Origin: Jaminaea rosea
Taxonomy: Eukaryota > Basidiomycota > Exobasidiomycetes > Microstromatales
DNA: 64,000 nt
Assembly: GCF_003144245.1 (NCBI RefSeq)
Contig: NW_020289977.1
Coordinates: 62,001 to 126,000 of the forward strand
Direction: 5' to 3'
A program made the position numbers and the translations under genes. Numbering within the stretch: position 1 is the first letter of the stretch; the number at the start of each line of letters is the position of its first letter. Below, one piece after another: positions 30,856 through 41,068 of the stretch. The notes beneath the pieces were generated by a model that was not told where the DNA came from, did not search any database, and was given only the letters and a program-made list of their open reading frames with translations.

Positions 30856-31788
30856 TCAAAAATCCATTGTCCTCTTCTGCTTCCACTTCCTCGTTGCGCG
30901 AGTCACCATCTGGCCTTCCATCTGATTGCCCTGCAGTGGCATTTCCAGGTACGTCGGGCTTCCACCTCCGACCTTCTCCCCGACGTCAGGCAGAGGCACC
31001 CTCACGACAAAGACGGCATTGTGCTTGGGTACGACCTTGAAGATGCGTTTCGCCTTCTTTGACCGCACCCCGTCTTCCCCCTCTGCGCAACGATGCGCAA
31101 GCACAATGGTATGCTCCGTCTCCCTTGCCACTAGTCCCTCCAACCCAACCAAGCTGGGATTCGCCGCTCGCTCCACCCTCATGAGCGCGCCGAGTAGATC
31201 GGCTTTGCAGATCTGCTGCTGTACATTCGCTATTGCACTCTCCGTGAGGCGCCATCGCGGCGGGCGTGAGGTATTGTCGAGGAGAGCGGCGTTGGGCAGC
31301 CACTCCTGTGTAGCTGGGTCGGAGCGGACGAGGTTGAGGAATTGCTGGATGTATGAGGTCCAGAAGTGATGTAGCGGGAGCAGAGCAGTGTAGCTCATCT
31401 CCTCGTCGAGACCCTGGATGCCGCGATGTGCTGGTGGCCGGCGTGAGCCGCCTTCTCGAGCTGCTGCTGCTGCTGCTGCCGCCGCCTGCTCTTTCTGCAT
31501 CGCCTTTGCCGGCTTCCTCAAGACGCGACCCGCCTTCTTCTGCCTCTTTGCGAGCTTCTTCGCCGTGTGAGCCCCACCGCTGCTCTCGATGCCATCTGTC
31601 GAGCGTGGTCGACGTCGATCTGGATTGGCTAGCTGGACCTTCTTGTCCTTTAAGCGGGTCTCGTAGTGCTCTGCTACCTCTGAGCGAGGAGTGGAGGAGG
31701 GTAGGATCGAAGAGAGGAGTTGCTGTGCATACGGCTGTGCGCTTGATGAGCCTGAGGCAAGCTGCGCCTCATCATCGTCGAGCTGCAT
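30856..31788 (-). CDS. POP4: RNase P/MRP protein subunit Pop4 (Rpp29)
   Basis: Protein subunit shared by nuclear RNase P (tRNA 5' maturation) and RNase MRP (pre-rRNA cleavage). The single exon encodes 310 residues. The C-terminal Sm-like barrel is recognisable: ICKADLLGALMRVERAANPS, then LVGLEGLVARETEHTIVLAH, then a basic loop and FKVVPKHNAVFVVRVPLP. Upstream are a Lys/Arg-rich segment (KKLAKRQKKAGRVLRKPAKA), a polyalanine run and a helix with LLPLHHFWTSYIQQFL, which is typical of eukaryotic Rpp29. The protein ends with a basic MKWKQKR-like tail (ATRKWKQKRTMDF). The start at 31788 is the first ATG of the frame. It is divergent from the deubiquitinase gene. Confidence 0.9.
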   Translation of the reverse strand: MQLDDDEAQLASGSSSAQPYAQQLLSSILPSSTPRSEVAEHYETRLKDKKVQLANPDRRRPRSTDGIESSGGAHTAKKLAKRQKKAGRVLRKPAKAMQKEQAAAAAAAAAREGGSRRPPAHRGIQGLDEEMSYTALLPLHHFWTSYIQQFLNLVRSDPATQEWLPNAALLDNTSRPPRWRLTESAIANVQQQICKADLLGALMRVERAANPSLVGLEGLVARETEHTIVLAHRCAEGEDGVRSKKAKRIFKVVPKHNAVFVVRVPLPDVGEKVGGGSPTYLEMPLQGNQMEGQMVTRATRKWKQKRTMDF

Positions 31789-32184
31789 CGTTCATTAGCT
31801 GGCGGTGGTGGTATGAGGGCGGAGGGTGAGTGAGTGAGTGAGTGGTGGGAACGGAAGTGGAAGTGGAAGTGAGGACGTCGTGGAAATGGAAATCAGACTT
31901 GACAGTCGACCGACTGACTGACTTTGCGCGCCGACGCCGCTGCCGCCGCCCTCAGTTGTGTCGTCTGCCGAGGAGCAGGTGCAATTCCACTGGTTCCCTC
32001 TCTTCATTTCCCCACAAAAGGAGCGCTCGCACGCTTGCACGCACGCACGCGCACACAATCAACAATAGGGCTGGTGGTGCTGGCTATCATCGCATAGCCT
32101 CGCATTGCCTCGCCTCGTCACCGCTCCTTTGACAAGCAGCGTCGCCCTCCTGGCCTTCCACCCGCTCGCCCGCGTGCACACCTG
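31789..32184. promoter_or_regulatory. Shared promoter region of POP4 and the UBP12-type gene
   Basis: 396 bases between divergent starts. It contains a GTGA tetranucleotide run (31826-31844), a GGAAGT repeat (about 31851-31872) and a CGCACGCA tract (about 32038-32055). There is no open frame of note. Confidence 0.45.
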
Positions 32185-35100
32185 ATGTCCAGTCCTCCCT
32201 CTGCATCTGAGCACAAGAATCAGGATTCACTCATCACCGCAACGGCGTCGAACTCGAACACATCATCCTCTCCCTCTTCCGTCCGACATTTATCACCCAT
32301 CACCTCATCGCAGCCCCACTCTCCCTTCCACGTCGCGCAGACACTCGGCGCTGGCTCATCTCGCGCAGATTCGCCCAAGCTGAGAAGACATCCAAGCGGG
32401 TCACAGCAGCTTCACCACGCTTTGCCCGCTCACAAGCGTCCACGCCCTTCGACGCCCAACTCAGACGTCGACGGCAACAGCCTTGCCTCTTCTGACTTGG
32501 CATCAGCCGCAACAGCGACGGACTCTGCAGCTAGCCCGTTGCGCCAGTGGACAGATACTCAGAGCTACGTGCCTCGCCCTGTCTTTGGTACCAAGATGAG
32601 CGACAGCGGCTCGCTGGCCGGGTTGACAGATGAGCAGAAGCAGCTGCGCATCGATGACGGCGTGCGAGCTGGTAATGGCGCGGCAGATGATTCGGGCAGC
32701 GTCATGGCGCCAGATACTCCACCTCGCTCAGCAGCCGCATCGTCTGGATCGGCATCCCCCGTCGTGTCTTCGCCAGCTCCATCATTGCACAACGAGCCTC
32801 CATCCGACGACTCTCCTCCTCCCTCGCCCAGTGAGCAGCTGGCCAAGATCACAGAATATAAGAATGCGCCACTAGACTCTAATCAGGATTACCACCTCAT
32901 CTCGCGAGCGTGGTATCGTCGCTGGGCCGCGTACACAGCCGCGAGTGGGGAGAACGACGACGATGACGGTGCTCCCTCATCTCCTGGTCCAGTCGACTGC
33001 TCAGACCTCCTTGCCAGTCCACCGAGTCAGGGCGAGGCTAGCAGTTCGAAGGTCAAGTTGGCGAACGGACTGCAGGAAGGTCACCACTTTGAGATCCTCC
33101 CTGCTCCAGCATGGTGGCTCCTCACTACCTGGTACGGTTTGCGTGGTCCAGTTATCAAGCGAGGGGTGCTGCCCAAGAGCAACCCACCTATCCTCGAGAT
33201 CTACATGACCAAGGTCGTCTTTGTTCGACTCACCGCCGAGCGCGAAGCGGCGAACGAGTTTGCGGCAACATCCACTCCGCCAGCAACGAGCATCAGTAGA
33301 GCCACGCCCCTCGAGATTGTTGCTCGATTGGCGCGCGAGCAGATGGGCGCGACCAGCTCGCAGACGGAAGTGAGGCTTTGGACCTGCCCTCCATCGACGA
33401 AGGCTTCTTCGTCCAGCGTCACAGTTGACGAAGTCACTGCGGAGGACTCTGGTTATTCGCTGGTGGAAGACAAGCAAGGCAGCGAGTCTCTTGCCTCCAT
33501 TGCTGATCGGCTGCCGTGGGAGCCTATGCCGCTCGTCGTTGAGCTTGCCTATCGCAATGGCGACTGGCCGACGGAAAACGGCAGGCAGAGCAGCGCAATC
33601 GCAGACGCGGCACCGCAAGCTCCTCCGCCTCCCCCCAGCGGCAAGCACGGCCTCTTCGCCCAGGCCAAGGGGCAAGACTCGTTCTCTCGCCTCCAACAGC
33701 AGTCACCAACAATCACGCCGGCCAGTACCACCGCAAGCACGAGCGCCAGCAGCGCCTCCGTCTCAAACGCCAATCCCTCTCGCATTACTCGCTCGCAGAC
33801 CGCTACCGAGCGCGGTAGCTCGAGCCGTACGCTGGGGCTCAAAGGTCTAATGAACTTGGGCAACACCTGCTTCATGAACTCCGCGCTTCAATGCCTCAGC
33901 AACACGCCCGAACTCAAAGACTACTTCGTCTCTCGCGTCTTCGAACAGGAGATCAACACAGACAATCCGCTTGGCAATGGTGGAGCCCTCGCCGAAGCCT
34001 TCGGCGGGCTGATCAACGCCCTCTGGTCCCCGCAGGGGAACAACGCCTACTCCCCTCGCGACTTCAAATGGACCCTCGGACGCTTCGCCCCGCAATTCTC
34101 TGGCTACTCCCAGCAAGACACGCAGGAGCTCCTAGCCTTCCTCCTCGACGGACTGCACGAGGACCTCAATCGCATCAAGAAGAAGCCCTACATCGAGGCG
34201 GAGGATTGGAAGGGCGGCGGGCTGATGGAGATGGTGCAGTTCGCCCGCAGGCAGTGGGCCGACTACCGGCAGAGAAACGATTCGGTCATCGTAGACCTGT
34301 TCCAGGGTCAGTATAGGTCTACGCTGGTATGCCCAGAGTGTGGGAAGGTGTCGATCAAGTTTGACCCATTCATGTATTTGACGCTGCCCTTGCCCAACAA
34401 GACGTGAGTCCGCGGCGACCGCCAAGAGCGGATATACGCGCGCGCGCACACGACACTGACACCCTTTCCTCTCGCGCCCCTCGCCCAGCATGTGGCGCCA
34501 CCAAGTCTACTTCGTGCCGCTCGACCCCAGCAAGCCCGTGCAGGCAGTCAACATGGTCCTCCCCTCTGAGGTCTCAATGTCCAAGCTCAAGACGGAGCTC
34601 GCAGATCTCTTCGCTGTTCAAGGCGGCCCTTCGCGAATCCTCGGCGCCGAAACGTGGAAGTCCGTCTTCTACCGCCTCTACTACGATTACGAGCCAGTCC
34701 ACACAATCGAAAGGGCAGACCACGCCTGGTTCTGGGAGCTTCCCTGCGACTTTACGCCTCCTCCCCCAGAAACGAGCGGGTTGCGAATGTCCTTCTCGAA
34801 CTCGCTGCAGTTCCCACAGACGATTGAGTCGAGGGCACGGGAGGAGGTCAAGGAGGCGGTGTTGAAGGAGCACGGCGAGGGGACGCACGTTGTCCTGCCG
34901 GTCTTTACGTATCTGGAGAGGACGAGCCAGGGGAATCCTTTCTTCGTCGCTATTCCTCGCGAGGACGTTAATGATGCGGGCAAGGTCATGGGCGCCGTGA
35001 TGGACCAGTACAGGCGTGTCGCGCCGGACGTGCCAGAGGATATCGCTCGCGAGCAGCGAGGTGCGATGCGACGGAAAGAGAGCGAGGACGAATTCGTCGG

Positions 35101-36763
35101 CCCGGCGCCCACCGTCCAGTCGCAGGACGTTGTGGCCGAGGTGCGCGTCAATAGCGACGTCTTTGAGCCGCAAGAGGCCGACGCCGACACTGACGAGACA
35201 ATGGGCACGCCTCCTCGCGCGACGATGAGCACGCCACCTCCTCCTCCGGCCCACCCGTCTGTGGTCCAGGAGCTCAACACCCCCACGCGCCCACCCCTCT
35301 TCCAACTCTACTACGCCGCTGACCTCGACAAGCCCATCAAGGACCTCGACAACTGGAACGAGTACAACGTCGAGCCGCTCGCGGATCGCAGTGCACGCCT
35401 GGCAGCACATCGTGAGGGTGCTTGGCCTCTCGTGTACCGCGGTGGAGCACTCCTCTGCGTCTGGAGCGAAGAGGCGGCGCGTGACCATCTCCCCCGCAGC
35501 GCCGATACTGGGCACTGGGGCTCCCCCGACTCTCTCTCGGAAGTCGACTCGAAGCGTCTCGCTGAGGAGAAAGCAGAACAAGCCACTCGCTCCAAACGAC
35601 GTGCCGGGTCCAAGCAGCAACAGCTCAGCATCGAGGACTGTCTTGACGAGTTTACGCGCGAGGAGCAGCTGGGCGAGGAAGACCTCTGGCATTGTCCCGA
35701 CTGCAAGGAGTTCAGGCAGGCGACGAAGAAGTTTGATCTCTGGAAGGTGCCCGATATTCTCGTTGTGCACTTGAAGCGATTCAGCGCGGGGAGGGGATTG
35801 AGGGATAAGATCGACGTTGCGGTAGACTTCCCCATCGAGGGGCTGGATCTCACAAAGAGGGTCGAGGGGACAAAGGCGTTGGCGCAGTTGAGGGAGGAAG
35901 GGAACGCTCCTGCCCCACCAAGCCCGTCCGCTGGCAGCGACATGGCCGACTCTCCGCCTGCCACGGCGGCGGACGCCCTCTCCTCTAGCGTACTCTCAGC
36001 CCTTTCAGCCACCAACGACGAGTCCGTCACGTCCGATGCGCCCATCTACGACCTCTTTGCAGTGGACAACCACTTTGGCGGGCTCGGTGGCGGCCACTAC
36101 ACTTCCTCAGCGCGCAACGCGGAAGACGGGCAGTGGTACTACTTTGACGACTCGCGCGTGCACAAGATCGATGCGGACAGTGTGGAGCAGGAGGTGAAAG
36201 GCCCGGCGGCCTACCTGCTGTTCTACAGACGGAGGACGACTAGGACCATCGGCGGGAAGAGCAAGGAGATGGTCAGGATGGCCAGCGCAACGCCCAGTGG
36301 GGTCAACTCGAGGAGTGACGAGGCAGGCGCGCGTGCAGGGCCGAGCGCATTGGCGAGTACGGCGCCATGGGGGCCAGGAGGCGGGGAAGACTTCCTCCCC
36401 CTGTCTCGCCGCTCCTCCTCGCGTTCGAGCAGTCAAGCCGCCTCTGCCGGCGAGTGGGACCACGATGCAGGCGACTCGACGATGCGCAATCGCGAAGATG
36501 ACGACGAGCTGCCGACGTACAACGACGTCACGGCCGGGTACACTCCGGGCAGTCCCACCAGCCCTTCTTGTAGACCGACCGTCATGACGAGGTCGTACAG
36601 CGATGTGAGCAGTCATGATGGGCACACGGCGGGTAGCTTTGATTGGACGCATGGGGTACATCACGAGTTTGGGCTCGGTGAGGAGAAGAAGCGGGGCGCA
36701 GGGAGTGAGGCCGGGGTGTATCGTCGTACAGGGGCGGGAGAGGATGATGAGTACGATGAGTAG
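32185..36763 (+). CDS. Ubiquitin C-terminal hydrolase of the Ubp12/USP15 type
   Basis: Cysteine protease that removes ubiquitin from conjugates. Exons are 32185-34403 and 34489-36763 (85-base intron), giving about 1497 residues. The N-terminal 215 residues are Ser/Pro-rich. A DUSP domain follows ([20 protein letters not shown] ... [20 protein letters not shown]). The catalytic domain starts [20 protein letters not shown] (Cys about 562) and ends with [10 protein letters not shown] (His about 1276) and [13 protein letters not shown]. Zinc pairs CPECG and CPDC lie on either side of a long insertion carrying a ubiquitin-like segment, the arrangement of Ubp12/USP4/USP15. After YLLFYRRRT comes a tail of about 170 disordered residues. 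All catalytic residues appear intact. The start is the first ATG of the frame. Confidence 0.92.
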
Positions 36764-37980
36764 GAGTAGACGAGGAGAGGCAGATCAGAGGCGGGCGCAA
36801 CACACAGCACACAAATCTATATCATACGTCATCTTCTTCAAGTCATGGCTTTGGCCTTTTTCCCTGATCTCGTGAGCAACGACGCAGGAAACGCAGGCGC
36901 GGCTTTCTCCTCAACCGTAGGTGGTGGACCGTGCGCGAGCCAAGGGCGGCTCGCTCGTCTCGTCTTGAGGGCAACTCGATCCTCGCGGTCGCCATCGAGC
37001 GCTCCGCCCGCTCATCTCTCGCCGCTCCGCACAGCTGAGCCCTGAATGTGATTGTGCAGTGAGGGCGAGCAGAGCCGCATTGGGCAAGAGATTGCCTGCT
37101 ACGATGCTCAACGAGAGTCGACGGCGTCGACGAGGGAGGGGGTGTGGCTGTGCTGTTGCGAGGATACAAAAGGCCTTTGCTCGCCGCTTCTTGTCTTCTT
37201 ACCACGTCCCTTCCCCTCCTCAGGTCAGCCAGTCGGCACTATCATCAGGCCTCACCTCTGCCCTCACAGCGCTGCTGGTCCTCCCTCGCCTCCTCTTCTC
37301 CACTCGCTCAAGCATGGCCCTCGCGCGTCGCGTCACGTCAAGCTGGCATTCGCCTCGTGCACTTCATCTTCCCCTGTCGCCCCACTCGTCAACCTCGCAA
37401 CCTCAAGGCATCCATCACTCCATCATGGCGCCCACTCGTCAAGCAGCCTCGCATCTACGACAGGTGCAAAGCACCGAGAGCAGCCCTCAATCCACGTGTG
37501 GTCACTCTGCAGTGCAACTCACCAAGCTTAGCATCAGCGGCACTGTATGTGAGTAGCGGTGTGGTTGTGCGCCTGACTCAGATCTCGTTGCTGACGCGTC
37601 GCGCCTCAACCTCGACTCGCTCGCTATCAGTTGCTTGGCTGAGCCTTGCCTTCATCACCTTGGCGCAAGCACGAGTTCGTAAAAAGTGACGATCAAGTCA
37701 CTGCGCATTGGTGAGTGTCAGCGAGCGCAGCAGTGCCTGCAAGAGGGGTGATTGCTTACAGTCTTGCTCCCTGCTACGCGCGCGCTCAGAGCCATCCTGC
37801 CCATCTTCCTCTCAAGTCACGGCTCGCCTTCGTCACCGTCACCGTCACGCAAGATACGGTCTTGGTCAAGTGGACCGGGCCTCGCATCTTTCGTGTTGGT
37901 CACGCAAGCTTGACCTCGAGCCTGTCTCAGGCAGGTAGTTGGTCCACGTCACGGTCACCATAACCATCGTCAGCCCCTCC
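36764..37980. other. Unassigned interval before the endonuclease copies
   Basis: Several overlapping open frames occur on the + strand between about 37050 and 37700 (up to 181 residues), rich in Ser, Arg and His, with no recognisable domain. Splice-like signals are present: GTATGTGAGT at 37543 with TATCAG at 37630, and GTGAGTGT at 37711 with TTACAG at 37761. Spliced leader exons are therefore conceivable, but no continuous frame into the downstream copy could be built with confidence. The segment 37830-37960 has reiterated GTCACCGTCAC-like motifs. Confidence 0.35.
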
Positions 37981-38800
37981 CCAGAAGCCGGGACTTCAGC
38001 AGCGATGACGGAGATGAGAGTGAGCACCAGACGATGTCTCACTTCAACGCATCGAGGCATAAGGAGATTCAGGCCGACCTCTCCAAGCCCTGCCCCTGCG
38101 GAGCTGTTCGCACCTTCTCCATGCTCATGCAAAGTCACTTCGAGGCGGAGCATCTGGTCGCAATGGCCCGCGACATGAGCGCCGTCAGCCTCCTCGACAC
38201 GAGCGTGATCCGGGTCGGCGAGCCCCACACAATGACCATCAAACAATTCATGACTGCGAAGCACGTGAACAACGCCGCGTCAGGAAGGCCAGAGCGACAA
38301 CCCACCATGAAAATGCCACGGGCGGAGCCCGAGACGCTCGCCGCCGGCGGCGCCGGCATCGCACAGATGCCAATCAACCCTTGGCTGATCGGTGCCTGGC
38401 TCGGGGATGGATTCCATTATGCACCGACACTATGCTCGGCGGATGATGAGACTCGCCTCTACCTTTTACGCATCGTTGAGGAGCTCAATGCCTCCAAGCC
38501 CCCTCAAGCTTGGCCCGTCGCCCTCAAGAGCGTCAAGAAGCCGCCTGACTCGCTCGGAGCAAGGACGTCTGGCTACACTCCATCGTCTCAGTGCCGCGCA
38601 CGCAGACAAATTCTCGACGATGCCCGCACCATCGCTGAGGGACTGGGGATCCACGTCGGGAAGGTGGGCACCCGGGCCAATGCCCATCCCACCAAACCCA
38701 GCAAGGTTGATAACCTCGACTACTGCACATTCTCTGGACCTGCCTTGCTCAAGATGTAGCCCTTCATCGTCATATCCTACAAGCGCCTTTGTCACGCTAG
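37980..38800 (+). pseudogene. Intein-type LAGLIDADG homing-endonuclease relic, copy A
   Basis: This segment resembles the endonuclease part of fungal inteins and HO (DOD/LAGLIDADG family), which cut a recognition site to spread their own gene. The open frame with an ATG runs 38034-38759. Readable order: an acidic start (DFSSDDGDESEH), CPCGAVRTFSML, a segment MTIKQFMTAKHVNNAASG resembling the stretch before intein endonuclease domains, and the first LAGLIDADG motif LIGAWLGDG (38385-38411) with its acidic residue. Later comes ILDDARTIAEGLGIHVGKVG, near the end of such proteins. Compared with copy B the middle, including the second LAGLIDADG motif, is absent. The frame stops at 38757 although similarity to copy B continues (PFIVISYKRL). 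It is therefore probably inactive. The family call rests on motifs and on the similarity to copy B. Confidence 0.6.
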
Positions 38801-38835
38801 CAGCGACAGCGGCGATAATAGGACGACCAGCGTGG

Positions 38836-40057
38836 CAGAGAGGACGGCCAGCATGGCAGCGAGGACAATCATAGCGGTAGCGAGGACGAGGCAAATGATC
38901 CTAGACTCGCCATCGACATCGACAGCCAGGACTGGCGGAACGACGGTGACTTCAATCCCGAGTGTCTGCAGGAAATTCAACGCCGTCTGCCTGCGAGCTG
39001 CCCCTGCGGCGGCACGAGGACCTTCACAATCCTCATGCCAAGCGACGAGGAGGCCCAGCACTTCCTCCGAGCGACGCTCAGCCACGACGCTACCTACCTG
39101 CTGGACGCAAATATCATCAGGCCCAAGGAGATCCACTCCTTGACCGTCGCTCAGTTCTTCTCCGCAAAGCACATCGAAAACGCTGCAAAGGGCAGTCCAG
39201 AGCGTCACCCAGCGCTTGAGATGCCCCGCTACCCTTTTGAGACGCTTCCTTCGGGCGGCGCAGAGGCAGACGATATGCCTTTCCCCCCTTACCGCCCCCA
39301 CCCCCACCTCCTCGGCGCTTGGCTAGGAGACGGATGCCAAAAGAGCATCACCATCTTCTCCAGCGACAACGAGATGAGGGAGTGGATCTACAGCCTCATC
39401 ATCAGTATGAATGAGCGCAGGCCTGCCGGCACCCGCCCGCTCGAAGTCACCTCAACCAAGCAATCTCGCGGTCCAATCAGCACCATCGACTGCTGGAGGC
39501 ACAATAAGCTGCCCGCGCGAGGATGGAGAGTACTTCAACCCTCTCCTGAGGGCGATGCAGGAGCTGGACATGCTCGGCAACTGGAAGGCTCGCAGTATCC
39601 CCTGGATTTACCTCATTGCCAGCGAGGGCGTGCGCGCGCAAGTCCTCGCCGGTCGGCTGGACACAGACGGCACTCCCAAGCCCAATAACGGCAGACACTA
39701 CTGCTTCACCCAGTGCGACAAGCATCGCCAAATTTTGGACGATGTCGGCTCGCTGAGGGCTTGGGTATAAGAGTCGGCAAGATCGGCAGCCGCCCCGCGT
39801 ACGGGCCGTACGATTCTGAGCAGTGCAATGGCACGATCGATTACTTCACCCTTTCTCGCCCTGCGCTCATCAAGCTGCAGCCATACATCCTGCTTCCCCG
39901 CAAGCGACTGCGCCACACGCGCTTCTCTGAGCGCGAAGGCCGCTCGATAAGAGTAGAGGAGGTCAGCGAGCTACGCGAGGGCCGCACCATTCAGATGCCT
40001 GGCCGAGAGGCACCTCTGGTCCAGCTTGAGGGAGCATACATGATTCGAAAAGACTGA
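38836..40057 (+). pseudogene. Intein-type LAGLIDADG homing-endonuclease relic, copy B
   Basis: Tandem paralogue of copy A, in the same orientation and starting within about 80 bases of its end. The acidic head (GSEDNHSGSEDEANDPRL) leads to CPCGGTRTFTILMPSDEEAQ and EIHSLTVAQFFSAKHIENAA, then motif one HLLGAWLGDG (about 39305-39334). Next come NPLLRAMQELDMLGNWKARS, IPWIYLIASEGVRAQ, motif two VLAGRLDTDG (39642-39671) and HRQILDD, followed by AEGLGIRVGKIGSRPAYGP. It ends APLVQLEGAYMIRKD at a stop at 40055, where a functional intein would have its His-Asn. The reading frame changes twice (near 39500-39520 and near 39745-39755) without convincing splice sites. I take it as decayed, although unusual introns are an alternative. 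Both catalytic aspartates of the LAGLIDADG pair survive. Confidence 0.62.
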
Positions 40058-41068
40058 GCTGGCAGCAGAATCGCAGGCTCCACCACGGTTCTCCTCACTG
40101 CTCAATTTAGCTCCCACCCATCAGCGAGACTGGCCATATAAGTCTTACACGGAGTACCGTGACCATCGTCGACGCTTCCATCCTCAGCGCGAGGCTCAGC
40201 ATCGAGCGAGTCCCGCGGGCGCAATATCGCCACCTTCACGGACAGGCTCAGCGAAAGCGCTTGAAGACGGCGGATGATGGGCAAGTGAAGGCGGTGGGCA
40301 TGTGACGTGCTGCACTGGTCGAGATGAAATGGGAGAAGGGCTGTAAGCACCTGCCAAACGATAGCGGTGTCAGGGAGGCGGCAGGGCGCTGGCTCAGCAG
40401 CATCATAGTGCGCCGCTCAGACAGAAAAAGAAAGATCTAATGCTTCGCTTGGGAGGCCTCGAGGTGTGGGTGGTCGACAGCTCCTCCACATGTGTACATG
40501 GTGGGTCGAGAGCCACCCAGCTCATGTTCTGCTGCGACGCTCGAGGGGAGGGGAGAAGGAGTAGAGTCTGCGAAACACTCTGAATTTTGTGGTGATCAGG
40601 AGGCGCGCGTGATAGGTGGTGTTGAAGGAGCAAAGACTCTCTGCGTAGCTCAAGGGCTGCTACGATCCCGACGCCCGTGAAGGAGAAGAGGAAAGCCGGG
40701 CCGCCGAGGAGGGAAACTTCGCATGGTGTTCGCGTGGGTGCTGAGAGCGGTACAGAGGAGGGCAGACCCGACGAGAGCGTATGTTCAGAGCCATCGAGAG
40801 CCGTGAACCTGTAACTGATGCCGCTTCAGTCGCATCGCATGATCCAGCCGTCTCGGAGCTGTAGCAGGGCCATGTTGTTGAGTTTGACTAAGACGATGAT
40901 GAAATTGACAAATGTAGCTAGCGAGAAGACGAAGAAAACGAGCAGGGTGCGTCGAAGGCAGTGAAAGCTGGTGCCGGCTGGGTACGACGCTCGCAAGATA
41001 CAGACGCCGGATCGGCGAGTTGATTCTTATCCTACGAAGTTGAAAAACGTGCGCCGAGCGTGTGCTCC
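40058..41068. other. Intergenic, nothing recognised
   Basis: About 1 kb between the endonuclease relic and the 3' end of the secreted-protein gene. Short open frames only, with no motif or repeat of note. Confidence 0.5.

Noticed and set aside
34574-35770. 398-residue open frame antisense to the deubiquitinase
   Set aside because: It mirrors the codon structure of the real gene on the other strand, has no domain, and lies wholly inside a conserved coding exon.
37059-37689. Overlapping frames of 165 and 181 residues before the endonuclease copies, considered as a host gene or as intein N-terminal exons
   Set aside because: No Hint block A or B could be recognised and no splice combination gave a continuous convincing protein.
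37980-40057. Considered as a functional intein inside a host protein
   Set aside because: No host-protein sequence flanks either copy and the C-terminal His-Asn is replaced by a stop-terminated tail.
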